A stretch of DNA of 64,000 bases, from assembly GCA_030524175.1 (NCBI GenBank), contig JAUNHC010000008.1, positions 105,324 to 169,323 of the forward strand, given 5' to 3'. Of this stretch, positions 17,018 through 26,390 are shown in pieces (position 1 is the stretch's first letter; every line of letters begins with the position of its first letter). This stretch comes from Eubacteriales bacterium (GTDB lineage: Bacteria > Bacillota > Clostridia > Lachnospirales > Lachnospiraceae). A program made the translations under genes and the position numbers. Below the pieces are notes generated by a model. That model saw nothing but the letters and a program-made list of their open reading frames with translations. It did not search any database and was not told where the DNA came from.

Positions 17018-19789
17018 TTATTTAACCACAATTTTCTTAATATCCGACCATTTTGTAAAATTCTTGGTGTAACCCTTTAGATAGGCATGTCCTGTCACAT
17101 AATAGGTTCCGGGTTTAACATTTTTAAAAATAATTTTTGTACCGGTCTGATTTTTCATAATATATGAGTAATCCATGGTAAAGCCTGTATAATTCCCATC
17201 AGCATCTGTACTCACAGTCTTCACAAATACCCAGTCCGCACCTGTAGTTCCTTTTGGTCTGGACACATTTACAGTCACATTTCTCCCTTTTATACTGGTA
17301 TTCTTAATGACAGGGGCAGTATTTATTATTCCGTTTTTGACAGTAACCTTTATAAGCTTTGACCAAGGACTGAATACTTTACGGTTTTGCTGATAGATAT
17401 AGCTGTGGATCCCCACATAATAGGTCCCCTTGGCAGCACCTTTCAGTACGATCGTCTTGGAATCCCCGGAACAATTAATGGTCTTTACTGCGTAATCAGA
17501 GGGAGTGTTTCCTGTTTTCTTCCTCGCAAGAACAGCATCAAATCCGCCGACCTTCTCCGGTGTTTTTATGGTAAGGCGCACATCGCAGTTTTTAACCTCT
17601 GTCTTTGTGATGGAGGGAGCCTTGGCCGTCTTTACAGTCACAGTGACCGGGGTGCTCTGTGACCAAAGGCCATACACATTCTTCCCTTCTTCTTTTCGGT
17701 AAGGACGGCAGTAGAGAAAGTAACTGCCCTTCTGAATATACTGGATAACAGCGGATGTGGATGTACTGTTCACAGATTTCACAAAGCTGTTCTTCTCCAG
17801 GTCCGATTCCTTGGCAGTGAGGACAAATTGGTATCCCTCTGCGTCATTCACTCTGTCATATAAAGTAACATCGAGATAATTGCCTGTAACCTTCGCTGTT
17901 TCAATCTGAGGCTGTCCCAGAGGGTCGTAGGCTTTCACCTGCACTGAAATTTCAACTGTGGTGTCAAGATCCTTATTATTCTGCTCCTTTGGAATCTGCA
18001 GGTGTCCTTTGACTGTAAAATTCTGTTCCTCCTTGAGAGACGGATCATAGCTGCACTCTTCTGTATCCCATTCAACAGCCACATCGAACTGGGCCTCGCC
18101 CGCGCCGTTGACGCGCAGTGTTTCCGGCAGTTTTAATCCTACCGGACTTTTCTCTGCACCATTGGTAATACCCCCAACAGGTTCAATAGGCAGCGCACTC
18201 TCAAAATTATAACTGCTTACAGTAAACCTGGCCTCCGCATAAGCAAGGGAAGATTTTCCTTCTTCTGTCTCAGCCCGGACATTCACCCACCACATATGAC
18301 TGCCAACTTCCAGTCCTGAAGCTGGCTGCACAGTAAACTGCGCTGTTTCACCGGGAGCAAGGCTTGTCTTATCTATGCTTCCGATATCCAAATCTCTGCT
18401 GGAAAGCTGGGACAGCTTCACTGTATTGGTACTGATATTCTTCACAGTCAATGTTTGTTCCTGGGGTGCAGTGATATAATACGCATATGCAGAATCAAAG
18501 GTTACTGAAGAAGGTGATATCTCAATATAATTCTGGGGCTTATCCGGCTTTGTGATATTCTGTACAATAGGTACAGCGAATCTGCTGCCGTCGTCTGTAC
18601 ATACATAAAACTCCTCCTGATAACTGCCATATTCATGCTTGGGCGTAATACACAGAAGGATACTGTCTCCCGGTTTCAATATGCGGTGTACATCCTCTGC
18701 CTCTTCATCGTCAATTTCAGCAGTATGGTCGCTTACAAAATAATTTTCAAGCATGGAAGTATCTCTTGTTACTTTAGTGTCCATCTTTCCTGTATTGGCA
18801 ATCCGAACAAAAGTTTCGCCGTAAAGCTCATTGTCTTCCGAAAAAACATATTCATCCACCACAACCGTTTCCGGAACAACAGTCAAATGATAATCCGCTT
18901 CTGAACGGCTGCCTATTGTTGCTTTCAAAGTAAATTCACATCTGGCGCCCTCATACGATACTAACGTTATCTTTTCCTCATAGGTACCTCCGGGCAATCC
19001 TTCTTTGCTCTTGACAAAAAGTCTTAAACGTCCGTTTCTGCCAATTTCAACGCCCTGGTCGTTTATCGGGTCAAACTGGAAATATTCACACTGCGGAAGT
19101 TCTGATATATGTACAGCCTCTTTACCGCAGTTGGTGATAAGCAGAGTTTTTGAAACATATTCTCCCGGAAGTGCATATCCAAGATCTACAAGCCCCTCTT
19201 GTGCCTCAATCTCCATATCGTATGTGAGCCAAGGATCTGCCTTCTCAATAGTAAGCTCCAGTCTTCTCTCGGATTCCGCCTCCCCGTCTGCCGCTATTAC
19301 ATAGAAGCTGTTATCACCTTCCGTACGGGGAACTCCGGTAATGGCACCATCCTGAGTGAGAGTAAGGCCCTCTGGCAGAGTGTCTCCCCTTCCAAGTCTC
19401 CATCTGAGAGAATTTCCGGTTCTGCTGCTTCCTTCAAGCCGGGCTGAATAGTAGTCTCCCACTTTTCCATGGGGAAGGCTCAACGTACTGATATATGGCA
19501 CATAAGCACGCTGGTCCTCTGCCCCATAGATTTCCGCCGTACCAGGTTCTGTTCCGGACTCCTGCCCTGAGAAAGACACCTCTGTCTCTTCCATGTTTTC
19601 TGATCGATCATCTATTAAATTCTCCGCTGCCTCGTCAACACCGCTTTCAAAGTTTTCTTCACTGTTAGCTGACGGATATTCCTCTCCTGAACTAAATAAA
19701 TCTGATGCCAATACAGAAACAGGCATACTTGTTATCATTGCTGCGGCAACAGCAACCGCCGTCAGCTTCCTCCATATTTTCTTCTTCAT
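17018..19789 (-). CDS. Secreted multi-domain Ig-like surface protein (paralogue 2)
   Basis: A 923-residue exported protein with the same domain order as its downstream neighbour: signal peptide (MKKKIWRKLTAVAVAAAMIT...VLAS), an acidic linker, a He_PIG-like domain (GKVGDYYSARLEGSSRTGNSLRW, LPEGLTLTQDGAITGVP), beta-sandwich domains, and three C-terminal ~95-residue modules ending GTYYVTGHAYLKGYTKNFTKWSDIKKIVVK. The start is set at the Met beginning this signal peptide; a 28-residue extension to 19873 would spoil it and AAGG lies in front of the chosen Met. It is the first gene of a tandem duplicate pair. It lacks a sorting motif, so how it is retained on the cell is unknown. Confidence 0.75.
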   Translation of the reverse strand: MKKKIWRKLTAVAVAAAMITSMPVSVLASDLFSSGEEYPSANSEENFESGVDEAAENLIDDRSENMEETEVSFSGQESGTEPGTAEIYGAEDQRAYVPYISTLSLPHGKVGDYYSARLEGSSRTGNSLRWRLGRGDTLPEGLTLTQDGAITGVPRTEGDNSFYVIAADGEAESERRLELTIEKADPWLTYDMEIEAQEGLVDLGYALPGEYVSKTLLITNCGKEAVHISELPQCEYFQFDPINDQGVEIGRNGRLRLFVKSKEGLPGGTYEEKITLVSYEGARCEFTLKATIGSRSEADYHLTVVPETVVVDEYVFSEDNELYGETFVRIANTGKMDTKVTRDTSMLENYFVSDHTAEIDDEEAEDVHRILKPGDSILLCITPKHEYGSYQEEFYVCTDDGSRFAVPIVQNITKPDKPQNYIEISPSSVTFDSAYAYYITAPQEQTLTVKNISTNTVKLSQLSSRDLDIGSIDKTSLAPGETAQFTVQPASGLEVGSHMWWVNVRAETEEGKSSLAYAEARFTVSSYNFESALPIEPVGGITNGAEKSPVGLKLPETLRVNGAGEAQFDVAVEWDTEECSYDPSLKEEQNFTVKGHLQIPKEQNNKDLDTTVEISVQVKAYDPLGQPQIETAKVTGNYLDVTLYDRVNDAEGYQFVLTAKESDLEKNSFVKSVNSTSTSAVIQYIQKGSYFLYCRPYRKEEGKNVYGLWSQSTPVTVTVKTAKAPSITKTEVKNCDVRLTIKTPEKVGGFDAVLARKKTGNTPSDYAVKTINCSGDSKTIVLKGAAKGTYYVGIHSYIYQQNRKVFSPWSKLIKVTVKNGIINTAPVIKNTSIKGRNVTVNVSRPKGTTGADWVFVKTVSTDADGNYTGFTMDYSYIMKNQTGTKIIFKNVKPGTYYVTGHAYLKGYTKNFTKWSDIKKIVVK

Positions 19790-19871
19790 ACTCAACCTTC
19801 CCTTCTTCATACGCTTCCTGAACTTTACCATACAGTTCACTGACACCAGGATTCCTATGGTACCTCTTTTC

Positions 19872-19898
19872 ATTATACTACTATAATGCGTTTGTCAC
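19872..19898 (-). promoter_or_regulatory. Possible promoter of the paired surface-protein operon
   Basis: Minus-strand TATAAT preceded by GTGACA with 15-base spacing, about 80 bases before the start codon. The spacing is short, so the -35 assignment is weak. Confidence 0.35.
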
Positions 19899-20084
19899 AC
19901 GTTTTATTGCATAATACTGGCATATTTTGTCGAAAATTTTAGAATGATTTTTCTTTTCTTATATCTCAATTTATCCTATAATGAAATTGCAACAACTTTC
20001 ATGCTCCAGCTTAATCTCTGCCTGCTTTCTTTCAGGCGCTAATCTGGAACGGTTATCTAAATATATCTAAAGGGGAACTATCTT

Positions 20085-21059
20085 ATGAAAAACCACACTT
20101 CTAAAAATTCTATACTGCAATCTTCTGATAACTTTTCTTTCTCGCAAAATGTAACCTCACCCAATCAAAATACCATCGAAATGTTTGAAAAAATGCAGTC
20201 AGAAATGACTGGCCCTCTGCCATATGGTTTTACTAACGACTATATGTTCCGGGCTGTATTCCAAAAGAATCATATTGCACTTAAGGATCTGCTCTGTGCT
20301 ATACTCAATCTTTCTTCAGAAGATATCATTTCTTTGGAAATTACCAACCCCATCATACTAGGCGAAACCATTGATGATAAGTCTTGTATTCTTGATATTC
20401 GTATACTTCTTAATAAAAACCGAAATATTAATATCGAAATGCAAATCGGTAATCTTTTCAATTGGCCCAAACGTTCCACCTTCTATACCTGTCGTATGTA
20501 TACAGATTTGCATAAAGGAGATGATTACATAAAAACACTTCCCTGTATTCATGTAGGTTTCGTCAATGAGTCACCTTTCCCAGATTATCATGAATTTCTA
20601 AGTAAGTATCAATTAATAAATTGTGAAAATGGGCATATTTTCTCTGGTGACATCACCATAATTATGATAGACTTAAGTCAGATAGAACAAACAGGGCAGG
20701 AGATCAGAAACACAGAGCTTTACCGCTGGGCAAAGCTTTTGTGTGCCACAGAATGGAAGGAGGTTCTGGATATGGCTAAACAGTCCGAGGCTATGCAGGA
20801 GGCAGTAGTTACCCTCAGCGAACTTACAGAAGAAGAAAAAATAAAATTGCAGTGCGAAGCCAGAATTATATATCAAGGTGATATGCACAGCGCATTTTTG
20901 AGTGGTGAAGCAAAAGGTGAAGCAAAAGCGTCAAAAAATATTAGTCTCTTGTTTCAATTACTGCTCCGTGACAATAGGTTGGATGATTTGCACAAGGCAA
21001 CAAAGGATCTGGAATTTCAGCGTAGGCTGATGGAAGAGTATAAAATTGTGCAATTATAA
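20085..21059 (+). CDS. Rpn family recombination-promoting nuclease (PD-(D/E)XK)
   Basis: A 324-residue protein of the Rpn/YhgA-like group, PD-(D/E)XK nucleases once labelled putative transposases. The N-terminal domain starts with the family hallmark LPYGFTNDYMFRAVFQKN near residue 45; the catalytic region is CILDIRILLNKNRNINIEMQI near residues 105-125, providing the D and the E-x-Q, then RSTFYTCRMYTDL. The C-terminal ~70 residues form a variable tail with repeated GEAKGEAKAS and LLFQLLLRDNRLDDL. AAAGGGG precedes the start. It sits alone, opposite in strand to the surface proteins around it, and has a paralogue at 57271-58224. Confidence 0.85.
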   Translation: MKNHTSKNSILQSSDNFSFSQNVTSPNQNTIEMFEKMQSEMTGPLPYGFTNDYMFRAVFQKNHIALKDLLCAILNLSSEDIISLEITNPIILGETIDDKSCILDIRILLNKNRNINIEMQIGNLFNWPKRSTFYTCRMYTDLHKGDDYIKTLPCIHVGFVNESPFPDYHEFLSKYQLINCENGHIFSGDITIIMIDLSQIEQTGQEIRNTELYRWAKLLCATEWKEVLDMAKQSEAMQEAVVTLSELTEEEKIKLQCEARIIYQGDMHSAFLSGEAKGEAKASKNISLLFQLLLRDNRLDDLHKATKDLEFQRRLMEEYKIVQL

Positions 21060-21082
21060 AATTTAACATGATTATTAAGTAT

Positions 21083-21120
21083 AGGGAAAGACCGGACAGT
21101 AAACCGCCCGGTCTTTCCTT
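21083..21120. terminator. Bidirectional terminator
   Basis: AAGACCGG...CCGGTCTTTCCTT stem-loop between the convergent Rpn gene and the large surface-protein gene; inverted-repeat arms AGGAAAGACCGG-type of 12 bases. Confidence 0.75.
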
Positions 21121-21153
21121 ATAAACCTTATGTATTTCTCAGCATCTTTTCTC

Positions 21154-24100
21154 TTATTTTACCGTGATCTTTCTGCTGGCAGACCAGGGACTGAACACCT
21201 TAATATTTGTTTTCTTGGCCCGGGTGTAGGAATGAAGGGCAGCGTACACTGTCCCCGGTTTTACATTGCGGAAGGTCACTGTCTTAAGGGTACTGTTCCT
21301 GTTTTTCTGTACATCAGTACCGTAATCCACCGGACGTTTCTCACCGTTTACCTTTTTGACACTTCTGCCAAGGATCACGTCAAAGCCCTTTGCCCCCTCC
21401 GGTACAGATACGGTCACAACAACTACGCCTTTTTTCGGATTGGCAGTGCTGATGACTGCAGGAGCTTCCGGTGTATAGTCGGAAACTGTAAACTCATAAG
21501 CCTTTGACCACTGGCTGAACACCTTCTTCCCGTCACTGCCTCGCAGCCAGGAATGGCAGTAAGCATAGTAGGTATCCTGCTGCACGTAAAACATGGACGT
21601 GTTTGTGAGGAGCACATTTTTGTTTACCCGGGTGTAATCCTTGTCTTTGATGCAGTTGGGGTTCGGGCTGATAACATAATCATATCCGGCCGCCCCGGCT
21701 GTCCTTTCATTCAGGGAGATGTCCACTCTGTTCCCCCTTACCTGAACAGTCTTGATCTTCGGTTTTGCCGGGCGCACATAGGTACCGTCCGGATTCCTCA
21801 CAGAGCCGTCCTGCACAGTCACTGTCCCGTCCTTGTTCACCACAGCCACATTGCCATCACTGTCCGGTTTCAATTCGGTCTTATCCTTATCGTTCAAGAT
21901 GACGGTACCGTCCGGAAGGATAACCACCCCGTCAGGTGTCACAAAACTCCCGTCCGGCTTGGCCACAGTTCCATCCGGATAATCCTCGGGTACTTTCTTT
22001 AAGAAAGAAACCGATATGGTATGTCCTGCGGTCACTCTCTCAAACTTATAAAAATCTCCCGTTTGAACCTTCTTGCCGTCCACCAGCACCTCTGCCGCCT
22101 CATATCCTTCCTCCGGCGTGAAAGTAAAGGTCTGGTCAGTGTACTCTCTTACCGATATACTGCCGGAAGGTGTGATGGTGCCATGTTCCCCTGCACTTGC
22201 AGTAATAGTATAGTAGGAGACATTGGAAGCTACAGCCCACTTTGCATACAGTGTCATATCCCGGCTCACAGGAGTGGATGTGATATCAAAATCAGAACCA
22301 TTCTCTGCAGACCAGCCAGCCAGATAGTATCCGGGTCTGGCGGGGGATACAGACGGAGGTGTCACTTTGTTCCCGGGATACACCTTAACCGTTGTATTTG
22401 TCCCTGTGCCTCCATTTACATCAAAGATTACCGTACAGCCTGCCGCAAGCCACACTTCAGTCGAAGCGTTCAGCATTGCACCGTCCTGTACCTCCAGCTT
22501 CTCAGCCTCCCGGGGGATGAAGGCAGACCAGCTTCTCGTCTCCTTATTGGGTTCATAATAAGTCCAGTCAGAAAAGGTTGGCCATGCACCATTTTTCTCC
22601 ACCATCATATCCGCATTGATCCGCAATACTGCGTCCTCCGATGCAGTCCTTACATTTTGGGCCGCAATAGCAGCATACCCTGTTTTTCCCTTGGCATAGA
22701 TTTCGCCGCCAGTGATACTCAGCATCCCCCTGGACCGAATTGCTATGTTATCTATGCTTATAGCTTCTATTTTACCGCCGCTGACCTTCATATCACCGTT
22801 GGCCTGTAAGGCACGATAGAAACCATTGGCTTTTATGTCCGGAGTCCCGATGATTTCCAGCCTGCTTTTCGTAAATATTGCGGAATCATTGGGACTTAGC
22901 GCTTGTATCCTGCCGTCTTTGATTGTCATATCTCCATCTGACTGCAGGGCGCAAAAGCCCTGAGCTTCAGCCTCTATCTCTGTTTCCCCGCTGATCTCCA
23001 GCCTGCCTTTTGTATATATTGCTGAATCATTGGTACTTAGCGCCTTTATCTTGCCTCCTTTTATCGTCATATCTCCATGCGACTGCAGGGCGCAAAACTT
23101 GTAGGCATTGGCTTCTATCTCTGTTTTCCCACTGATGGTCAGAGTTCCTTTTGTAAAGACAGCACTGTCAATTGTTGAAACAGCCTTTATTTTGCTATCC
23201 TCAATATCAATACCTGTTTCGCCATATAATGGCGGATAACAACTCCTTACATCAATATCACAGCCATTTTTGACTGTCAGTTTTCCCAGGCTGTTAATCG
23301 AATTAAATTCATTATCCACCCCCAAAACAGCGTCTATGTGTGCCCCGTCAAGCATTACTGAACTATTGCCTATGATTGCCGTAAAGTTTTTTTCTGTACC
23401 CAACAGATCGTAGTTCAAATCACTCTGTCGTACAGCAATGTCCAATCCTACAATTCCAAAGGTTGGCTGAAAACTTGGTTCCTTTACTCTTATAAATATC
23501 TTAGAATCATTCTTTATTTCAATAGATGCTCCGCCATTTCCCATGCCCATATTATAGTCTGTTATATCCAGCATCGTATTGGAAATAATTACTTTTCCGG
23601 TCTGCTGGGCGAAAACGCCGCTGAAAAAATTTGTACCTTCCTGGGTATCCGCTGCATGATTCTTCATTATAATGGAAGTATCCTGTATGATAATATTGGC
23701 ATTCACAGTATGAATACCAATAAATTCCTTGATCAGATTTTTTCCGCCACTCTCTATGGTCAGACTTCCAGGTCCTTTTATAGTCAGGTTACACTGAGCC
23801 ATTATTGCATCCCGTGAAGAATCACCCGTTACGCCAATATGATTGTCTCCTTCCAGCACAATGGTACAGTCTGTCATGGTATTCAGCCATATAAACGGAT
23901 AGGTATATACCCCGGAAATGGGGGACTCATAGTGTCTGTCAATTCTGGCATTCTTCAGCGTCAGAACATTCGTGCCTGGATCAAAAGATGCTGTTCCGTT
24001 GCCGCATGTTATTGTATGGTCCGCGTCCTGGAGAAGATCCACATTGTTCACCCATATCCCCTCGTATATTGGTATTGTAACTTCCAATTCCGAAGAAACT

Positions 24101-25827
24101 GCTTTTTCATAATAGGTGCCTTCTGATACTGAAGCAAAAAAGTAATAGGTTTTTCCTGATTCCAGGCCGGTAAATACAGGACTGGCCTGCCAGTTTGCCA
24201 CTGTCTGGCTGTCTTTGGTCAAGCTATAACCATATTGAATCCTCCCGTCATTTTCGCCTTTTGAAAGTACCGCAGTATTCAATGTCACATCCGTCCCGTT
24301 CATTGAGGGAGAACCTGACAGGGAAATCGTACGCTCCGCCTTTTTAATAGTAAGAAGCTGGCTGGCCGTATTTGAAAGCAGACCTGTACCGCCGCTGTAC
24401 TCTGCCCAAATAGTATAATTTCCTGGTTTCCACATTGGACCGGTTAGATTAATCTGGCTGCTGACAGCAATACCTTGTGATACCGACTGTGTGTCAAGTC
24501 TATTTGTGCCGGATTTAAATACCACTGTTCCTGCAGACGCCTCCGTATTCTGTACTGAATCCCAGATACTGGCATGAATAGTGATAACATCACCATAAAT
24601 CGCCTCTGTAATTGGGTTCGAGATGCTGTTTTTAATAGTCACATCCACAACCACTGATTTATTTAAGGCTCCCTGTCCTGATAGGTTCACTGATACATGA
24701 CCGCTGTAATCATTAATCACACCGCTATTGACAATTTCACCGCTGCCGATGATCTGACCTTTATTTTCTATATTTCCATTATTAGTCACTGACTTTCCGT
24801 CCGGAATATTCAGTATGGAATTTTCCGGAACAGTCATTGTACTGCCAGCAGGGATGATAAATGAGACCGGAGCCGATACAGTTCCATATACAGTTCCCTT
24901 ATCTCCTTCAAAAATTACACCCTGTATCTTGCTTACAATCCCCTGAGGTCCTGCGATGCCTCCCGGCCCAATAAATCTGTTTCCGGACGAATGCGTAAAG
25001 ACTACCACATTTCCATTAAAAATAATACTCTGTACCCCTTCGTTTGAGCCTCCGCCAATGGCCGCACAGCCTCTGCTTGTAGCATCAACAAAAGCGCTTT
25101 CAGCAACCAATATATCACCGCTGTCTCCATTGGAACCCCCGCCGATTCCTGCCCCATTGAAACCTCCTGTTGCTGTAACTGTTGCATTACCTTTAATTGT
25201 GACAGTACCTCCTGACCCATTGGAACCGCCGCCAATTCCTGCGCTATTGGTACCTCCTGTTGCTGTAACTCTCGCATTGCCTTCAATTGTAATTGTACCT
25301 CCCGTTCCATTGGAGCCGCCTCCAATTCCTGCCCCATTTGTACTGCCTGCCGCAATCAATTCCCCTTCTCCACTGATCGTCAGCATAGAAGCTGTATTAA
25401 TCTGAAGACCCGCATAAGAAACACTACTACTGCTGTCCAGAGTATTTCTGGTGTTCTCAGCTAACGTAAGATTTACAGTTGCATTGTCCACTTGAAAAGC
25501 ACATTTATTTACACGAATTTCCACCCCGTTGAGGGTAATATTATGTGCCCCGCCCTTAACCTTTATGGTATACGTAGTTGTACTTCCAGTGATAACATAA
25601 CCAGCTGAATTTGGCACATTAACCTCATTTCCTTCTTTATCAAAACCGGATATCATATTGTCATCTATTTCAATATTTCCTTTGCTGATATCAAGTTCTG
25701 ACTGGCTGCTGTCTCCCAACAGCAATTCGCTGTTGTCCTGAAAATCAAGACTGGAATCATCTGAAGAATTATCACTTTGAAAAATATCCCCGCCGGAATT
25801 ATCCAGAGAATTATCACTTTGAAACAC
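21154..25827 (-). CDS. Large secreted repeat protein, main frame (signal peptide in another frame)
   Basis: This frame gives 1557 residues without an export signal. It joins the signal-peptide frame at 25848-26051 if the G run at 25871-25880 is 11 or 8 long instead of 10, giving about 1632 residues. From the N-terminus: a low-complexity Ser/Asp-rich stretch with repeated QSDNSxD; tandem beta-helix-like repeats (GAGIGGGSNG...VTATGG, three copies) near residues 165-240; a carbohydrate-binding/pectin-lyase-like middle with four ~40-residue repeats containing CALQSxGDMTIKxG near 22700-23180; an InlB-B/Flg_new repeat (YYLAGWSAENGSDFD...LYAKWA); a PDG-rich linker; and two copies of the C-terminal module also found in the proteins at 14358 and 17018. 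A surface adhesin or glycan-binding role is inferred. Confidence 0.75.
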   Translation of the reverse strand: MFQSDNSLDNSGGDIFQSDNSSDDSSLDFQDNSELLLGDSSQSELDISKGNIEIDDNMISGFDKEGNEVNVPNSAGYVITGSTTTYTIKVKGGAHNITLNGVEIRVNKCAFQVDNATVNLTLAENTRNTLDSSSSVSYAGLQINTASMLTISGEGELIAAGSTNGAGIGGGSNGTGGTITIEGNARVTATGGTNSAGIGGGSNGSGGTVTIKGNATVTATGGFNGAGIGGGSNGDSGDILVAESAFVDATSRGCAAIGGGSNEGVQSIIFNGNVVVFTHSSGNRFIGPGGIAGPQGIVSKIQGVIFEGDKGTVYGTVSAPVSFIIPAGSTMTVPENSILNIPDGKSVTNNGNIENKGQIIGSGEIVNSGVINDYSGHVSVNLSGQGALNKSVVVDVTIKNSISNPITEAIYGDVITIHASIWDSVQNTEASAGTVVFKSGTNRLDTQSVSQGIAVSSQINLTGPMWKPGNYTIWAEYSGGTGLLSNTASQLLTIKKAERTISLSGSPSMNGTDVTLNTAVLSKGENDGRIQYGYSLTKDSQTVANWQASPVFTGLESGKTYYFFASVSEGTYYEKAVSSELEVTIPIYEGIWVNNVDLLQDADHTITCGNGTASFDPGTNVLTLKNARIDRHYESPISGVYTYPFIWLNTMTDCTIVLEGDNHIGVTGDSSRDAIMAQCNLTIKGPGSLTIESGGKNLIKEFIGIHTVNANIIIQDTSIIMKNHAADTQEGTNFFSGVFAQQTGKVIISNTMLDITDYNMGMGNGGASIEIKNDSKIFIRVKEPSFQPTFGIVGLDIAVRQSDLNYDLLGTEKNFTAIIGNSSVMLDGAHIDAVLGVDNEFNSINSLGKLTVKNGCDIDVRSCYPPLYGETGIDIEDSKIKAVSTIDSAVFTKGTLTISGKTEIEANAYKFCALQSHGDMTIKGGKIKALSTNDSAIYTKGRLEISGETEIEAEAQGFCALQSDGDMTIKDGRIQALSPNDSAIFTKSRLEIIGTPDIKANGFYRALQANGDMKVSGGKIEAISIDNIAIRSRGMLSITGGEIYAKGKTGYAAIAAQNVRTASEDAVLRINADMMVEKNGAWPTFSDWTYYEPNKETRSWSAFIPREAEKLEVQDGAMLNASTEVWLAAGCTVIFDVNGGTGTNTTVKVYPGNKVTPPSVSPARPGYYLAGWSAENGSDFDITSTPVSRDMTLYAKWAVASNVSYYTITASAGEHGTITPSGSISVREYTDQTFTFTPEEGYEAAEVLVDGKKVQTGDFYKFERVTAGHTISVSFLKKVPEDYPDGTVAKPDGSFVTPDGVVILPDGTVILNDKDKTELKPDSDGNVAVVNKDGTVTVQDGSVRNPDGTYVRPAKPKIKTVQVRGNRVDISLNERTAGAAGYDYVISPNPNCIKDKDYTRVNKNVLLTNTSMFYVQQDTYYAYCHSWLRGSDGKKVFSQWSKAYEFTVSDYTPEAPAVISTANPKKGVVVVTVSVPEGAKGFDVILGRSVKKVNGEKRPVDYGTDVQKNRNSTLKTVTFRNVKPGTVYAALHSYTRAKKTNIKVFSPWSASRKITVK

Positions 25828-25847
25828 AGGTTCTTGATCCTCTGATA

Positions 25848-26051
25848 CTACAGCGTCATCTCCAAAAATACCCCCCCCCCTTGCTGGCCGGGGATATTGT
25901 CATTTACTTGCGCCTCTCCGTCTGTAAATGCTGTTACTCCTCCATCAATAACAGAATCCTCTGCTGCCATTATGGCAGAGGGAAACTGTGTCAGGGCTAA
26001 TACAGCGCAGAGCAATGATACTACTAATCTTTTTGCTAACTTATTTTGCAT
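25848..26051 (-). CDS. Signal-peptide exon-like fragment of the large secreted protein
   Basis: The frame opens MQNKLAKRLVVSLLCAVLAL...SAIMAAEDS, a clear signal peptide with AxA-type cleavage, behind AAGGAGG. It runs through the G tract as QQGGGVFLEMTL and stops. The downstream frame carries the remaining protein. With one more G the reading continues as QQGGGGIFGDDAVVSEDQEPVFQSD into the large frame. In the state sequenced the gene is off, making only a ~67-residue product. Confidence 0.8.
   Translation of the reverse strand: MQNKLAKRLVVSLLCAVLALTQFPSAIMAAEDSVIDGGVTAFTDGEAQVNDNIPGQQGGGVFLEMTL
25871..25880 (-). repeat. G(10) homopolymer at the frame junction
   Basis: Ten consecutive Cs on the plus strand (G on the coding strand), 57 codons into the gene. 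Lengths 10 and 9 lead to early stops; 8 and 11 join the frames. This is the classic layout of a slipped-strand phase-variation tract, or a homopolymer sequencing error. Confidence 0.9.
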
Positions 26052-26311
26052 ACTTTTCCTCCTTGGAAATCCTAAATAATTTCAGAAAAGGACAAAAGAA
26101 ATCCCCTGCCTTCCCCGGGTTTACTTTCAACAAGCAGTACCCATAATCTTTGTTACAGTACACATAATAGATTCATCCTCAACTGCAGGCAGGCATTAGG
26201 CCTGTTACATTTTACACCTCCTTCTTCTTTTCAGGCATGAACAAATCCGTTCATATGCCCGTAAACGACAACAGCGAATGGCCTCAAGGCCATTCGCTGT
26301 TAACTCCTATA
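26052..26311 (-). promoter_or_regulatory. Long structured 5' leader of the phase-variable protein
   Basis: About 260 bases separate the promoter from the start codon. The transcript would begin about nine bases before a perfect 14-base-pair hairpin with a 4-base loop (AACAGCGAATGGCC at 26270-26283 against 26288-26301), then a GGCATGAAC/GTTCATATGCC hairpin at 26234-26259, then GAAGGAGG followed by ATGTAA, a start codon directly followed by stop. The remainder matches no riboswitch class I know. Confidence 0.5.
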
Positions 26312-26317
26312 TATTTC

Positions 26318-26346
26318 ATTATATTTGTTAAGTACCGGGTTGTCAA
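26318..26346 (-). promoter_or_regulatory. Strong promoter of the phase-variable surface gene
   Basis: Minus-strand TTGACA and TATAAT, both consensus, with 17-base spacing. Confidence 0.8.
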
Positions 26347-26390
26347 TAAATAACATTTTTCACATGAATTTTCCCTCGAATTTTCTGTTG

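Noticed and set aside
22021-22809. Plus-strand frame of 262 codons inside the large surface-protein gene
   Set aside because: It is antisense to a coding region with clear domains, has no ribosome site and no recognisable product; long antisense frames are common opposite repeat proteins.
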